Notes under the pieces: model-generated | The model's database searches: none | Seen by the model: the letters and a program-made list of their open reading frames with translations, nothing else | Told to the model about the DNA's origin: nothing | Position numbers and translations under genes: made by a program | NCBI RefSeq assembly: GCF_051262515.1 | Contig: NZ_JBIMER010000005.1 | Coordinates: 1-64,000 of the forward strand | DNA: 64,000 nt | From: Arthrobacter_N sp051262515 | GTDB taxonomy: Bacteria > Actinomycetota > Actinomycetes > Actinomycetales > Micrococcaceae | Reading direction: 5' to 3' | Shown here: in pieces, positions 9,124-18,145 of the stretch | How positions within the stretch are numbered: position 1 is the first letter of the stretch | Layout of the letters: each line of letters begins with the position of its first letter

Positions 9124-9145
9124 AATTACCGACCGTTCGTTCAGA
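9124..9145 (-). promoter_or_regulatory. PaaR-type operator upstream of paaABCDE
   Basis: Imperfect 22-bp palindrome with core ACCG-N6-CGTT on the + strand (ACCG at 9128, CGTT at 9138). It matches the paaZ-proximal site at 22395-22416 at 19 of 22 positions and resembles the motif I recall for TetR-type PaaR of corynebacteria. It begins at the -10 hexamer and covers the expected start of transcription, so a bound repressor would block initiation. Confidence 0.7.
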
Positions 9146-9171
9146 ATATGCGGTCGGCGGTCACCCGTCAA
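9143..9171 (-). promoter_or_regulatory. paaA promoter (-35/-10)
   Basis: On the minus strand TTGACG (9171-9166), a 17-base spacer, then TATTCT (9148-9143): a near-consensus vegetative promoter facing paaA. The operator palindrome overlaps the -10 and the probable transcription start. Confidence 0.65.
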
Positions 9172-9227
9172 CACCGACGCGGGGCGGGACGGTGGCCCGC
9201 CACGCCAGCTTCGATACGCTCCACCGC

Positions 9228-10715
9228 ATGGAACTGTTCGAAAACGAAGCCCTGGAAACCTGGCTCGCCGACAATGGCGACATCCTCTGGACGTACATCA
9301 TGCTTCCGGTCATCATCGCCGTCGGCCTGTATTTTTCCGTCCGGACCGGCCTGGTCCAGTTGCGGATGATCCCGGCCATGCTCAAGTCCCTGACCGACAA
9401 GGCACTGGTCGACGAGCAGGGCCACAAGAAATCCATCTCCGCCTTCCAGGCCTTCACGGTCTCGGCGGCGTCCCGCGTCGGCGTCGGCAACGTGGCCGGA
9501 GTGGCCACCGCCATCGCCGTCGGTGGGCCCGGCGCCATCTTCTGGATGTGGGCCATGGCCTTCGTAGGCGGCGCATCCAGCTTCATCGAGTCCACGCTCG
9601 GCCAGCTCTACAAGGTCCGCGCCAAGGACGGCTATCGGGGCGGCCCGGCCTACTACATGCAACGCGGCCTCAAGGCCCGCTGGATGGGCATCATCTTCGC
9701 GGTGATCCTGGTGGTCTGCTTCCCGTTCGCGTTCAGTTCCCTGCAGGCCAACACCATCGCCCAGTCGGTCGCCGGTGCGCTCGGCCAGGACGGGGCGAAC
9801 GCATCGACGGCGATCGTGGTCGGCGTCGCGCTCGCCGTGCTCACCGCGCTCGTCGTGTTCGGCGGCATCCGCCGCATCGCGCTCGTCACCGAGTCCCTCG
9901 TACCGTCCATGGCCGTGCTCTACGTCCTGCTCGGCCTCGTGATCGTCGCGCTCAACATCACCGAGTTCCCCCGCGTGTTCGCACTCATCTTCAGCGAGGC
10001 GTTCAACTTCCAGTCCGCCATCGGCGGCGGCATCGGCACCGTCATCCTCACCGGCATCAAGCGCGGCATGTTCTCCAACGAGGCCGGACTGGGCTCCTCC
10101 CCCAACGCAGGCGCCACGGCCTCGGTCACCCACCCGGTGAAGCAGGGGCTGGTGCAGACCCTCGGCGTCTACTTCGACACCTTCGTCATCTGCACCGTCA
10201 CGGCCTTCATCATCCTGGTGTCCGTGCCCGACCCGGTCGGCGAATCCCGCGGCATCGCCCTGACGCAGACGGCGATCACGTCCTCACTCGGCAACTGGGC
10301 CTCGATCCTCCTGGCGGTCATCATCTTCCTCCTGGCTTTCAGCTCCATCATCGGCAACTACTACTACGGCGAATCCAACGTCGGTTTCATCACGGACAAC
10401 CCCACGGCCATGGGCGTCTACCGCTCCCTGGCCACGGCCGCCGTCTTCGTCGGATCACTCGCCACCGTCAACGCCATCTGGAACTTCGCGGACTCGATCA
10501 TGGGCCTGATGGCCCTCGTCAACCTCATCGCCATCGCGCTGCTGGCCAAGCCGGCCATCCTGCTGCTCAAGCACTACATGGAGCAGTACAAGCGGGGAGA
10601 AGACCCCGTGTTCGTGGCCTCGGACCTGCCCCAACTCGAGGGCATCGAATGCTGGGAACGCGAAGACGTCGCCACGCACGCCCAACCGATCGTCGCCAAA
10701 CGCAAGCGGCCGTAA
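9228..10715 (+). CDS. Alanine/glycine:cation symporter family protein (AGCS)
   Basis: Membrane protein of 495 residues with about ten hydrophobic helices. It carries AGCS signatures: FQAFTVSAASRVGVGNVAGVA near residue 75, GGPAYYMQRGL near 140 and RGMFSNEAGLGSSPNAGA near 280. The family imports alanine, glycine or related amino acids with Na+ or H+. There is no Shine-Dalgarno; a TACGCT-like -10 ends about 9 bases before the ATG, so the message may be leaderless. It is divergent from paaA. A substrate linked to aromatic catabolism cannot be claimed. Confidence 0.88.
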   Translation: MELFENEALETWLADNGDILWTYIMLPVIIAVGLYFSVRTGLVQLRMIPAMLKSLTDKALVDEQGHKKSISAFQAFTVSAASRVGVGNVAGVATAIAVGGPGAIFWMWAMAFVGGASSFIESTLGQLYKVRAKDGYRGGPAYYMQRGLKARWMGIIFAVILVVCFPFAFSSLQANTIAQSVAGALGQDGANASTAIVVGVALAVLTALVVFGGIRRIALVTESLVPSMAVLYVLLGLVIVALNITEFPRVFALIFSEAFNFQSAIGGGIGTVILTGIKRGMFSNEAGLGSSPNAGATASVTHPVKQGLVQTLGVYFDTFVICTVTAFIILVSVPDPVGESRGIALTQTAITSSLGNWASILLAVIIFLLAFSSIIGNYYYGESNVGFITDNPTAMGVYRSLATAAVFVGSLATVNAIWNFADSIMGLMALVNLIAIALLAKPAILLLKHYMEQYKRGEDPVFVASDLPQLEGIECWEREDVATHAQPIVAKRKRP

Positions 10716-10811
10716 ACGTTCGGTCCCCCGGTCGCGGGTCCGCCCGTGCCGCGCACGCCGACGGCGAACACTGCGTCTGCCGGCTGGGAACGCGCATGCG
10801 ATGCGGGTTGA

Positions 10812-13028
10812 ATGGTGCCCATGAGCGAAACGACCGCACAGCACCAGACGCGCCAAGACACGGCAACGGACGGCACCCGCCCGCCGGTCGCCAAGAAGGT
10901 TCCCGTACGGCGCAGCCACCACGGCGACACCTTCGTCGACGACTACGAGTGGCTGCGCGAGAAGGAAAGCCCCGAGGTCGTGGAGCACCTGAAGTCCGAA
11001 CACGCCTACATGGAGGCGACCACGGCGCACCAGCAGCCGCTGCGGGACGCGATCTTCGCCGAGATCAAGGAGCGCACGGAGGAAACGGACCTCTCGGTTC
11101 CCGCGCGCAAGCGCGGCTGGTGGTACTTCACCCGCACCGAGGAGGGCAAGCAGTACGCCACCCACTGCCGCGTGGCGGCCACGGACACCGGCGACGCCAC
11201 GGCCGACTGGATGCCTCCCGTTCTCGAGCCGGGCGTGCCGTTCGCCGGCGAGGAGGTCATCCTCGATTCCAACGCCGAGGCGGAGGGCAAGCCGTTCTTC
11301 TCGCTCGGCGGCATGGCCGTCACCGAGGACGGCGCACTGCTGGCCTACACGCAGGACAACGCCGGCGACGAGCGCTTCACCCTGCGGATCAAGGACCTTT
11401 CCACGGGCGACCTCCTGCCGGACACTATCCAGGACGTCTTCTACGGCCTGGCCTTCTCCCCCGACGGAAACCGAATCTTCTACACCGTCGTCGACGACTC
11501 CTGGCGCCCGCACCAGATCAAGGTGCACGTCCTCGGCACGGCCCCGGAGGCCGACGTCGTATTGTTCCAGGAGGACGACCCGGGCATGTGGCTCGGATTC
11601 GACCTGGCGCCGGACCGGCGCGAACTGCTGATCGGCATCGGCAACTCGGAGTGCAGCGAGACGCACACCTTGGACCTGGTCGACCCCGCCGCGGCACCGC
11701 GACTGCTGCTCTCGCGCGACGAGCGGATCCTCCACGGCATGGACCCGGTGGTCCTGGACGGCACCGCCGAACGCTCCTACCTCGTGACGCACAACCACGG
11801 GGCGGTGAACAACATGGTGTCGCTGGTCCACGGGGCGGAGTTCGCCAAACCCCTCGCCGACCAGCACTGGGCAACCGTGCTGGAGCACCGAGACGACGTG
11901 AAGGTGGAGGGAACCGCCGTCACGTCGACGCATGCGGTGGTTTCCGTCCGCAAGGACACCACGGAGCGGATCCAGGTCTTGCCGCTTGCCGGCCTCGGCA
12001 CGCGGGACCAGGCGGCTCCCGCGGAGCCGGCCTTCGACGAGGAGCTCTACACGTGCTCGCTGGCCAACGCCGAGTTCGATTCGCCGCTGATCCGGCTGAG
12101 CTACACCAGCTACACGGTTCCGCCGCGGGTCTACGACTACACGCTGGCCGACGGCGGACTCGCGTTGCGCAAGGAAACGCCCGTCAAGGGGGGCTACGAC
12201 CCCGCCGACTACGTGGCCGAGCGGGATTGGGCCACGGCCCCGGACGGTGCCCGCATCCCGGTGAGCATAGTGCGCCGCCGCGACATCCTGCCGGACGGGA
12301 CCAACCCGGCCCTGGTCTACGGCTACGGCAGCTACGAGGTCAGCATGGACCCCGGATTCGCCATCGGGCGGCTGAGCCTGCTGGACCGCGGCGTGGTGTT
12401 CGTCGTCGCGCACGTGCGCGGCGGCGGCGAGCTGGGGCGCCAGTGGTACGACGACGGCAAGAAGCTCGCGAAGAAGCACACCTTCAGCGATTTCATCACC
12501 GTGACCGAACACGTGGCGGCCTCCGGGTGGGCGAATCCGCGGCGGATCGCCGCGATGGGCGGCTCCGCCGGCGGCCTGCTGATGGGCGCCGTCGCCAACC
12601 TGGCGCCGCAGCTGTACCGCGCCATCGTCGCGCAGGTCCCGTTCGTGGACGCGCTCACCACGATCCTGGATCCCGAGCTGCCGCTGTCGGCCCTCGAGTG
12701 GGAGGAGTGGGGAAACCCGATCACCGACCGCGAGGTCTACGAGTACATGCGGTCCTACAGCCCCTACGAAAACGTCATGGATGTCCCGTACCCGCGGATC
12801 GCCGCCGTCACCAGTTTCAACGACACGCGCGTGCTGTACGTGGAGCCCGCGAAGTGGGTGCAGAAGCTCCGGGAGCACACCACCGGGTCCGAGCCGATCG
12901 TCATGAAGATCGAGATGGACGGCGGCCACGGCGGCGCGTCCGGGCGATACGAGGGGTGGAAGGATCGCGCATGGGACTATGCGTTCGCGCTCGATGCCCT
13001 CGGCGCGACGGAGCGGCTGGAGCGCTGA
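10812..13028 (+). CDS. ptrB: S9 family prolyl oligopeptidase, oligopeptidase B type
   Basis: Cytoplasmic serine peptidase of up to 738 residues. It has an N-terminal seven-bladed propeller and a C-terminal alpha/beta-hydrolase domain. The nucleophile is in GGSAGG (Ser about 585), the Asp in FNDTRV (about 672) and the His in GGHGGASGR (about 705). The run AHVRGGGELGRQWY is typical of oligopeptidase B, which cleaves short peptides after basic residues. An ATG three codons downstream (10821) is an equally good start; neither has a clear ribosome site. Confidence 0.9.
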   Translation: MVPMSETTAQHQTRQDTATDGTRPPVAKKVPVRRSHHGDTFVDDYEWLREKESPEVVEHLKSEHAYMEATTAHQQPLRDAIFAEIKERTEETDLSVPARKRGWWYFTRTEEGKQYATHCRVAATDTGDATADWMPPVLEPGVPFAGEEVILDSNAEAEGKPFFSLGGMAVTEDGALLAYTQDNAGDERFTLRIKDLSTGDLLPDTIQDVFYGLAFSPDGNRIFYTVVDDSWRPHQIKVHVLGTAPEADVVLFQEDDPGMWLGFDLAPDRRELLIGIGNSECSETHTLDLVDPAAAPRLLLSRDERILHGMDPVVLDGTAERSYLVTHNHGAVNNMVSLVHGAEFAKPLADQHWATVLEHRDDVKVEGTAVTSTHAVVSVRKDTTERIQVLPLAGLGTRDQAAPAEPAFDEELYTCSLANAEFDSPLIRLSYTSYTVPPRVYDYTLADGGLALRKETPVKGGYDPADYVAERDWATAPDGARIPVSIVRRRDILPDGTNPALVYGYGSYEVSMDPGFAIGRLSLLDRGVVFVVAHVRGGGELGRQWYDDGKKLAKKHTFSDFITVTEHVAASGWANPRRIAAMGGSAGGLLMGAVANLAPQLYRAIVAQVPFVDALTTILDPELPLSALEWEEWGNPITDREVYEYMRSYSPYENVMDVPYPRIAAVTSFNDTRVLYVEPAKWVQKLREHTTGSEPIVMKIEMDGGHGGASGRYEGWKDRAWDYAFALDALGATERLER

Positions 13029-13177
13029 CCGTCCCCCATTCCGTGTGGAATTAAAAACTTTCTCGGTTTCTTCCCAATCCAATCCTGCCGTGCGTTCCGA
13101 ATGAGATGCGTATCACAGTAATGATCGTGGAACTCTGTTGCCGTCTCTGGCGGCGCACCAAAGGAGGAAAGATTTCA

Positions 13178-13954
13178 ATGAGGAAACTACAACTACTCGC
13201 AGTTCCGGCGTTGGCACTGGGCATGGTTGCTGCTGCGGCCACCGGCGCATCGGCGAACACCGAAACCGAAAACTACCAGGCCGAACTGAAGGAACTGAAC
13301 GGAAGCGGCGGTTCCGGTTCCAGCATGATCAGCATCACCGGAGACCAGGCCACCGTGACCCAGGAGGTCACCGGCCTCGCCGAGACCTTCGACGGGAACC
13401 CCTACCCCCACGTCCAGCACATCCACATCACCACCGACACCCAAGGGACCTGTCCCACCCCGGACGCGGACGAGAACGGCGACGGGGTCGTCAGCACCAC
13501 CGAGGGCGTTCCGTCCTACGGCATGATCGGGACCACGCTCTCAACCAGCGGGGACACCAGCGACAAGACCGCATTGGACCTGACGCTGGCCGGCATGGGT
13601 GGCAGCTTCACCTATGAGCGCACCTTCACGATGAACGCCAAGACCATCGAGGCGATCCAAGCCGGCAACGGCACGGTGATCGTGCACGGTTTGGATCCGG
13701 CAACGCTCAGCGACGAAGCGGCGGAAGCGGAATCGGACCTGGACCCGGCACTGCCGCTGGCGGCAACATCGCCGGCCCTGTGCGGGACGCTGGCCGTCTC
13801 GCAGATGGACATGCCCATCGGCAACCCGGAAACCGGTGGCGGCAACACCGCCGGCATGGACACCGAGAAGATCGCCCTCGGCGGGGGCCTGATGCTGGCC
13901 GCCGCCGGAGCCGGCCTCTACCTGGTCCGCCGCCGCCAAGCGGGCCAGAACTAA
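13178..13954 (+). CDS. CHRD-like secreted protein with C-terminal cell-wall sorting region
   Basis: Exported protein of 258 residues. A Sec signal peptide (MRKLQLLAVPALALG...ASA) is followed by a CHRD-like domain (HVQHIHITTDTQG) with an inserted Ca-binding-like loop DADENGDG near residue 100. The C-terminus has NPETGG, 12 residues, one hydrophobic helix and an RRRQ tail, the layout of a sortase substrate. AAGGAGG lies 10 bases before the ATG. A class F sortase gene begins 37 bases downstream on the same strand, so the two are probably co-transcribed and the protein may be anchored to peptidoglycan. Its binding partner is unknown. Confidence 0.75.
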   Translation: MRKLQLLAVPALALGMVAAAATGASANTETENYQAELKELNGSGGSGSSMISITGDQATVTQEVTGLAETFDGNPYPHVQHIHITTDTQGTCPTPDADENGDGVVSTTEGVPSYGMIGTTLSTSGDTSDKTALDLTLAGMGGSFTYERTFTMNAKTIEAIQAGNGTVIVHGLDPATLSDEAAEAESDLDPALPLAATSPALCGTLAVSQMDMPIGNPETGGGNTAGMDTEKIALGGGLMLAAAGAGLYLVRRRQAGQN

Positions 13955-13991
13955 GCAAGCAGACATCGGACACCCGTAAGGACTGATACAG

Positions 13992-14750
13992 ATGAAACAT
14001 GCCAAGAAGCCAGCAGGTCTCGGCACGCGATCCGCCGTGGTCGCCAGCCTCTTGGCAGGACTCGTCGGAACGGTGCTCGTGGGGATGGGGGTGAGGGGGG
14101 AGGACGCTCCCCCCTCACCCCCGTCGTCCGAGGCAGTCGCCGACGCGAAGCCTTCGACGGCGCCGAACCCGGACGCCGCTTCCGCACCTCAGGCGTCGCC
14201 GGAATCGCCCACCCCGAGCCCGACTATCGAGGATCCGACCACCGCGGATGCCGAACCGGCCCAGCGGGCGTTGCTCATGGAGGCATCCCAGCCGACCAGG
14301 CTCCAGATCCCCGCCATAGGCGTGGACACGAATCTCATGAACGTGGGCCTTCAGGACGATGGCACCATCGGCGTGCCGCCGCTGCTCGCCGATTCGCCCG
14401 CCGGCTGGTACGACCGGGGGCCAACCCCCGGCGAGCAGGGACCGGCGGTGATCCTGGGGCACGTCACGGCGCTGAACCAGGCAGGGCCGGCCATCTTCTT
14501 CAAGCTCGGCGCCTTGCGTCAGGGCGATGAAATCTCCGTGACCCGGGCGGACAACACGGTGGCCGTATTCACCGTGAACCGACTGGTGCAAACGCCGAAA
14601 CCCGATTTTTCGAGCATGGAAACCTACGGAAACACCGAAGACGCGCAGTTAAGACTAATAACGTGCGGGGGCGAATTCGACAACCGGACCGGACGCCACG
14701 CCGACAACATCGTCGTCTACGCCGAACTGACGTCGTCGCACAGCGCCTAG
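13992..14750 (+). CDS. Class F sortase
   Basis: Membrane-anchored transpeptidase of 252 residues. One N-terminal helix (about 13-32) is followed by a Pro/Ser/Ala-rich linker and a sortase barrel from TRLQIPAIGVDTNL. The catalytic triad is visible: His in ILGHVT (about 157), Cys in LITCGG (about 224), Arg in the following NRTGRHADN. The LITCGG...HADNIVVYA ending is typical of actinobacterial class F enzymes. AAGGA lies 8 bases before the ATG. The gene directly upstream encodes a likely substrate. The linker-coding DNA contains a perfect 16-bp inverted repeat. Confidence 0.85.
   Translation: MKHAKKPAGLGTRSAVVASLLAGLVGTVLVGMGVRGEDAPPSPPSSEAVADAKPSTAPNPDAASAPQASPESPTPSPTIEDPTTADAEPAQRALLMEASQPTRLQIPAIGVDTNLMNVGLQDDGTIGVPPLLADSPAGWYDRGPTPGEQGPAVILGHVTALNQAGPAIFFKLGALRQGDEISVTRADNTVAVFTVNRLVQTPKPDFSSMETYGNTEDAQLRLITCGGEFDNRTGRHADNIVVYAELTSSHSA
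14087..14122. repeat. Perfect 16-bp inverted repeat inside the sortase gene
   Basis: A G-rich arm at 14087-14102 and its exact C-rich complement at 14107-14122 are separated by GACG. It lies about 32 codons into the sortase gene, just after the membrane helix, and encodes part of the low-complexity linker. The G-rich arm is also a run of G4-6 tracts. Confidence 0.8.
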
Positions 14751-14813
14751 GGGAACTCCCCGGAATCCGCACGACACATTCGGCACCTAAGCCCCTCCCC
14801 CCAGCCCAGAGCC

Positions 14814-14842
14814 TTGACTTGTGACCCTTTTAAAGATTACCT
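14814..14842 (+). promoter_or_regulatory. Candidate promoter of paaI-paaK-paaR
   Basis: TTGACT (14814-14819), a 17-base spacer and TTACCT (14837-14842) face paaI. The -35 is good and the -10 weak. The PaaR-type palindrome starts inside the -10, the same geometry as at paaA. Confidence 0.45.
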
Positions 14843-14860
14843 AATGAACATTCGGTAACT
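14839..14860 (+). promoter_or_regulatory. PaaR-type operator upstream of paaI-paaK-paaR
   Basis: A 22-bp site with one strong half (CGGT at 14853-14856, followed by AACT) and one degenerate half (AATG at 14843). It agrees with the paaA site at about 15 of 22 positions when aligned on the CGGT half. It precedes the operon that contains the PaaR-like gene, so autoregulation is likely. Confidence 0.55.
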
Positions 14861-14877
14861 AACGAAGAGGGCATCAC

Positions 14878-15345
14878 ATGACCGACGTAGACGTCGAATC
14901 CCGCGGCTCCGCCGCCCTCCCCGAGGGCGCACGGCCGAGCCACGCCATCCTCGAAAACGACCACGCCGCACGGTGGATGGGCATCGAGGTGCGCCGCGTC
15001 GCGGACGGACACGCGACCATCTCGATGACGTTGCGCCAGGAGATGCTCAACGGCTTCGGGATCGCGCACGGCGGAATGGTCTTCGCGCTCGCCGACACGG
15101 CGTTCGCCATGGCCTGCAACCCCGCCGAAGGCTCCGAGGACACGATCACCGTGGCCTCCGGCGTCGACATCAACTTCCTGAAGGCCGGCATCCCCGGCCG
15201 CACGCTCACCGCCGTCGCCGACCGCCGCGGCCAAGCCGGCCGCAGCGGACTCTACGACATCGTGGTGCGGCAGTCGGTGCCCGACGGCGAGGACGAGGTC
15301 ATCGCCGAATTCCGCGGCCGCTCCCGGACCATCCCCAAGCGCTGA
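14878..15345 (+). CDS. paaI: Hydroxyphenylacetyl-CoA thioesterase PaaI
   Basis: Hotdog-fold thioesterase of 155 residues that rescues CoA from dead-end phenylacetate intermediates. The family core is clear: NGFGIAHGGMVFALADTAFA (the catalytic region) near residues 58-77, then VASGVDINFLKAG. The ATG follows AAGAGGGC. It heads an operon with paaK 41 bases downstream and the TetR gene after that. Confidence 0.88.
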   Translation: MTDVDVESRGSAALPEGARPSHAILENDHAARWMGIEVRRVADGHATISMTLRQEMLNGFGIAHGGMVFALADTAFAMACNPAEGSEDTITVASGVDINFLKAGIPGRTLTAVADRRGQAGRSGLYDIVVRQSVPDGEDEVIAEFRGRSRTIPKR

Positions 15346-15386
15346 CACGCGCCGCTCCCCCGCACACCACGCACGAGAAAAGGCCA

Positions 15387-16709
15387 ATGATGACCGAGAC
15401 GCTTGCCACCCCGGAACTCGCTAACCCGCTGGACCCGGAAGAGACCATGAGCCGGGACGAGATCGAGTCGATCCAACTCGTCCGGCTGAAGGAGACGCTC
15501 GCGTACGCCTACGACCGCGTGCCCCTCTACAAGGAGAAGTACGACGCCGCCGGCGTCCACCCGAGCGACCTCAAGGAACTCGCCGACCTCGCCAAGTTCC
15601 CCTTCACCGAGAAGGAGGACCTGCGCAAGACGTACCCGTTCGGCATGTTCGCGGTCCCGCAACGGGAAGTCGCCCGCATCCACGCCTCCTCCGGCACGAC
15701 CGGCCGCGCCACCGTCGTCGGCTACACCCAGTCGGACCTCGACGACTGGGCAAAGCTCGGCGCCCGCTGCCTGCGCCTGTCCGGCGTCAAGCCCGGCTGG
15801 AAGGTCCACAACGCCTACGGCTACGGGCTCTTCACCGGCGGCCTCGGCGCGCACGCAGCGGCGGAGCGCCTCGGCACCACCGTCATCCCCATGTCCGGCG
15901 GCCAGACCGAAAAGCAGATCACGCTCATCCAGGACTTCCAGCCGGACGCGATCCTCTGCACCCCGACCTACCTGCTCACCATCGGCGACGCCATGCAGAA
16001 GGCCGGCATCGACCCGCGGTCCACGTCGCTGAAGGTCGCGGTCCTCGGTGCGGAGCCGTGGACCCAGGAGATGCGCCACGAGCTCGAGGTGATGTTCGAC
16101 GTCGACGCATGCGACATCTACGGGCTGTCGGAGGTCATGGGCCCCGGAGTCGCGGGCGAGTCCAACCAGACCAAGGACGGCAGCCACATCTGGGAAGACC
16201 ACTTCCGCCCCGAGATCATCGACGCGTTCGACCCCACCAAGGTGCTGGCCGACGGCGAGCACGGCGAGCTGGTCTTCACCTCGCTGACCAAGCAGGCGCT
16301 GCCGATCATCCGATACCGCACGCACGACCTCACCCGGCTCCTGCCCGGCACCGCCCGACCGGGGCACCGCCGCATGGGCCGCATCACCGGCCGCAGCGAC
16401 GACATGATCATCCTGCGCGGGGTGAACCTCTTCCCGTCGCAGATCGAGGAGCTCGCGCTGAAGGTGTCGGGACTGTCGCCGCACTTCCAGCTGGAGATCA
16501 CCCGACCGAACCGCATGGACGAACTCGCGGTGAAGATCGAACGCCGCGAGGACTGCGCGCCCGAACGGGTCCGGGACGCCGCCGCCGAACTGCAGAAGGC
16601 GATCAAGATCAACGTCGGATCCAGCTGCCGGATCGACATAGTCGATCCCGGAACCCTGGCCCGCTCCTCCGGCAAGCTGCGGCGCATCTACGACCTGCGC
16701 GACAAGTAG
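15387..16709 (+). CDS. paaK: Phenylacetate-CoA ligase PaaK
   Basis: Activates phenylacetate with ATP and CoA, the entry step of the pathway. It is an adenylate-forming enzyme of 440 residues with the P-loop ASSGTTGRATVVGYT near residue 106, the YGLSEVMGPGVA region near 252, and a C-terminal subdomain with RITGRSDDMIILRGVN. GAGAAAAGG precedes two adjacent ATG codons (15387 and 15390). It lies between paaI and the TetR gene on one strand. Confidence 0.94.
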   Translation: MMTETLATPELANPLDPEETMSRDEIESIQLVRLKETLAYAYDRVPLYKEKYDAAGVHPSDLKELADLAKFPFTEKEDLRKTYPFGMFAVPQREVARIHASSGTTGRATVVGYTQSDLDDWAKLGARCLRLSGVKPGWKVHNAYGYGLFTGGLGAHAAAERLGTTVIPMSGGQTEKQITLIQDFQPDAILCTPTYLLTIGDAMQKAGIDPRSTSLKVAVLGAEPWTQEMRHELEVMFDVDACDIYGLSEVMGPGVAGESNQTKDGSHIWEDHFRPEIIDAFDPTKVLADGEHGELVFTSLTKQALPIIRYRTHDLTRLLPGTARPGHRRMGRITGRSDDMIILRGVNLFPSQIEELALKVSGLSPHFQLEITRPNRMDELAVKIERREDCAPERVRDAAAELQKAIKINVGSSCRIDIVDPGTLARSSGKLRRIYDLRDK

Positions 16710-16730
16710 ACACCGGAACGTGAAAGCATC

Positions 16731-17354
16731 GTGCCCATGTCCAACACCGTAAGCAAGACCGCCGGCGCCAAGCGCGGACGCCCCGGCTACGACCAGGACT
16801 CCGTGCTGGAGATCGCCGTGCAGGTCTTCAACAGGCATGGGTTCGACGCGACCTCGATGGGCACACTGGCCGACAACCTCGGCATCAGCAAGTCCGCGAT
16901 CTACCACCACGTGCCGTCCAAGGGCGACCTCCTCCGGTTGGCGCTGGACCAGGCCCTCGTCCCGCTGGAGGCCATCGGCGAGGACAATCGGGCGCTGAAC
17001 GGCACGTCCCGGGAGCGGCTGGAATTCATTCTGCGGTCGACGATCCGGGTGCTGATCGAGCGCCAGCAATTCGTGACCCTGCTCCTGCGACTGCGCGGGA
17101 ACACCGAGGTCGAGCGCGACGCGCTGGAACGCCGGCGCGCCGTCGACCGCCGGGTGACCGACGTCGTCGTGCAGGCCCAGCTGGAGGGCACGCTGCGGGC
17201 GGACATCGACCCGCGGACCACCACCCGGCTGCTGTTCGGAACCATCAACTCGATGGTGGAGTGGTACCGGCCGGACGGCCCCGTGACCGCTGCGCAGGTG
17301 GAGGACAACGCCATCGCGATGATGCTCGACGGGCTGCTCAGCCGCCGCGACTGA
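16731..17354 (+). CDS. paaR: TetR family transcriptional regulator, probable PaaR
   Basis: TetR-type repressor of 207 residues (GTG start; an ATG at 16737 is an alternative). The N-terminal HTH is typical: RGRPGYDQDSVLEIAVQVFN, then TSMGTLADNLGISKSAIYHH with YHHVPSKGDLL. The C-terminal domain resembles KstR2/PaaR-type regulators that sense acyl-CoA, where phenylacetyl-CoA is the known ligand for PaaR. It starts 21 bases after paaK. Four related palindromes in the window lie in front of paa gene blocks and fit as its targets. Confidence 0.82.
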   Translation: MPMSNTVSKTAGAKRGRPGYDQDSVLEIAVQVFNRHGFDATSMGTLADNLGISKSAIYHHVPSKGDLLRLALDQALVPLEAIGEDNRALNGTSRERLEFILRSTIRVLIERQQFVTLLLRLRGNTEVERDALERRRAVDRRVTDVVVQAQLEGTLRADIDPRTTTRLLFGTINSMVEWYRPDGPVTAAQVEDNAIAMMLDGLLSRRD

Positions 17355-17455
17355 GGCCCGCCGGGTCCGGGGCGTACCATCGAAGGCGTGCCCAGCGGGG
17401 CACGGACCCTCCGCCGCGGGCGGACCACACCACGTTTTCGATAGGCATATCCCCC

Positions 17456-18145
17456 TTGGACCACCTCTTTTTCGACCTCTTCGGGCAGGCGCCCGGCGGT
17501 TCCAGCGCAACCATCGTCGCCCTCAGCGCGCTCGGCTCGCTCCTGACCGGCGTCGCACTGCTGCTGCTGGCCCGGCGCAGCGACCTGGGCTGGTGGGTCC
17601 AGATCCTCGCCGTGTTCGCGGGCCCCCTCGCGACCGCCTTGCTGTTCGACGCCACGGGCCTGCTCGCCTCTTTGCCCGCGATGGGGATCGCGGCGTACGG
17701 CTTGTGGCGCTTCAGCAAGTACCCGATGGCAGGCCGGTTCGGGCGCGCGGTTCAGATGCGCGGCTTCGCTCCCGCCCAGGTGCTGTGGGGCGCGGCGATC
17801 GTGGCCGTCTTCACGGGCCTCGGGCTCGGCCCGATGCTGACCAGCGGCTTCGCGCTGTCCGGCGGGACGGCGTCGATCTGGTTGAGCATGGTCTTCGGCG
17901 CGGTGGTCACCGCGGGCCTCGTCGGTCTTGCCAGCGGCGTGCGTTGGGCGTGGCTCGCCATCGCCGCCGCCTCGGTGGCCTACGTCGTCCTCTTCTTCGG
18001 CAGCCAACCGGCCCTGGCGACTCTCGCCGGACTGGTTTTCCAATTCGGAGCGTCCGCGTACGGCTGGCTGGCCTGGCGCCAGATGCCGGCCGAGGCGACC
18101 GCCGTGCCCGTCGAGGCGTATCCGCCAAGCCCCTACTCCACCTAG
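17456..18145 (+). CDS. PnuC-like multi-spanning membrane protein
   Basis: About 229 residues with six to seven hydrophobic helices. The pattern AAYGLWRFSKYPMAG and the closing LVFQFGASAYGWLAWRQMP recall PnuC-type vitamin transporters (nicotinamide riboside or related), but the match is weak. The reading frame is open well upstream. The only plausible start I see is TTG at 17456 (LDHLFFDLFG), with GATAGG about 10 bases before it; the true start is uncertain. It lies 101 bases after paaR. I see no riboswitch in the leader. Confidence 0.5.
   Translation: MDHLFFDLFGQAPGGSSATIVALSALGSLLTGVALLLLARRSDLGWWVQILAVFAGPLATALLFDATGLLASLPAMGIAAYGLWRFSKYPMAGRFGRAVQMRGFAPAQVLWGAAIVAVFTGLGLGPMLTSGFALSGGTASIWLSMVFGAVVTAGLVGLASGVRWAWLAIAAASVAYVVLFFGSQPALATLAGLVFQFGASAYGWLAWRQMPAEATAVPVEAYPPSPYST

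Noticed and set aside
9548..13054. A very long open frame (over 1,100 codons) on the + strand
   Set aside because: It runs across the AGCS and oligopeptidase B genes in another frame and is Arg/His/Gly-rich without any domain; an effect of high GC.
14749..14764. Hairpin GGGGA-ACT-CCCC after the sortase gene as a terminator
   Set aside because: The stem is only four to five pairs and no T run follows.
17355..17455. Possible riboswitch upstream of the PnuC-like gene
   Set aside because: I see no TPP, NAD or preQ1 conserved core in this short leader, and even the gene start is uncertain.
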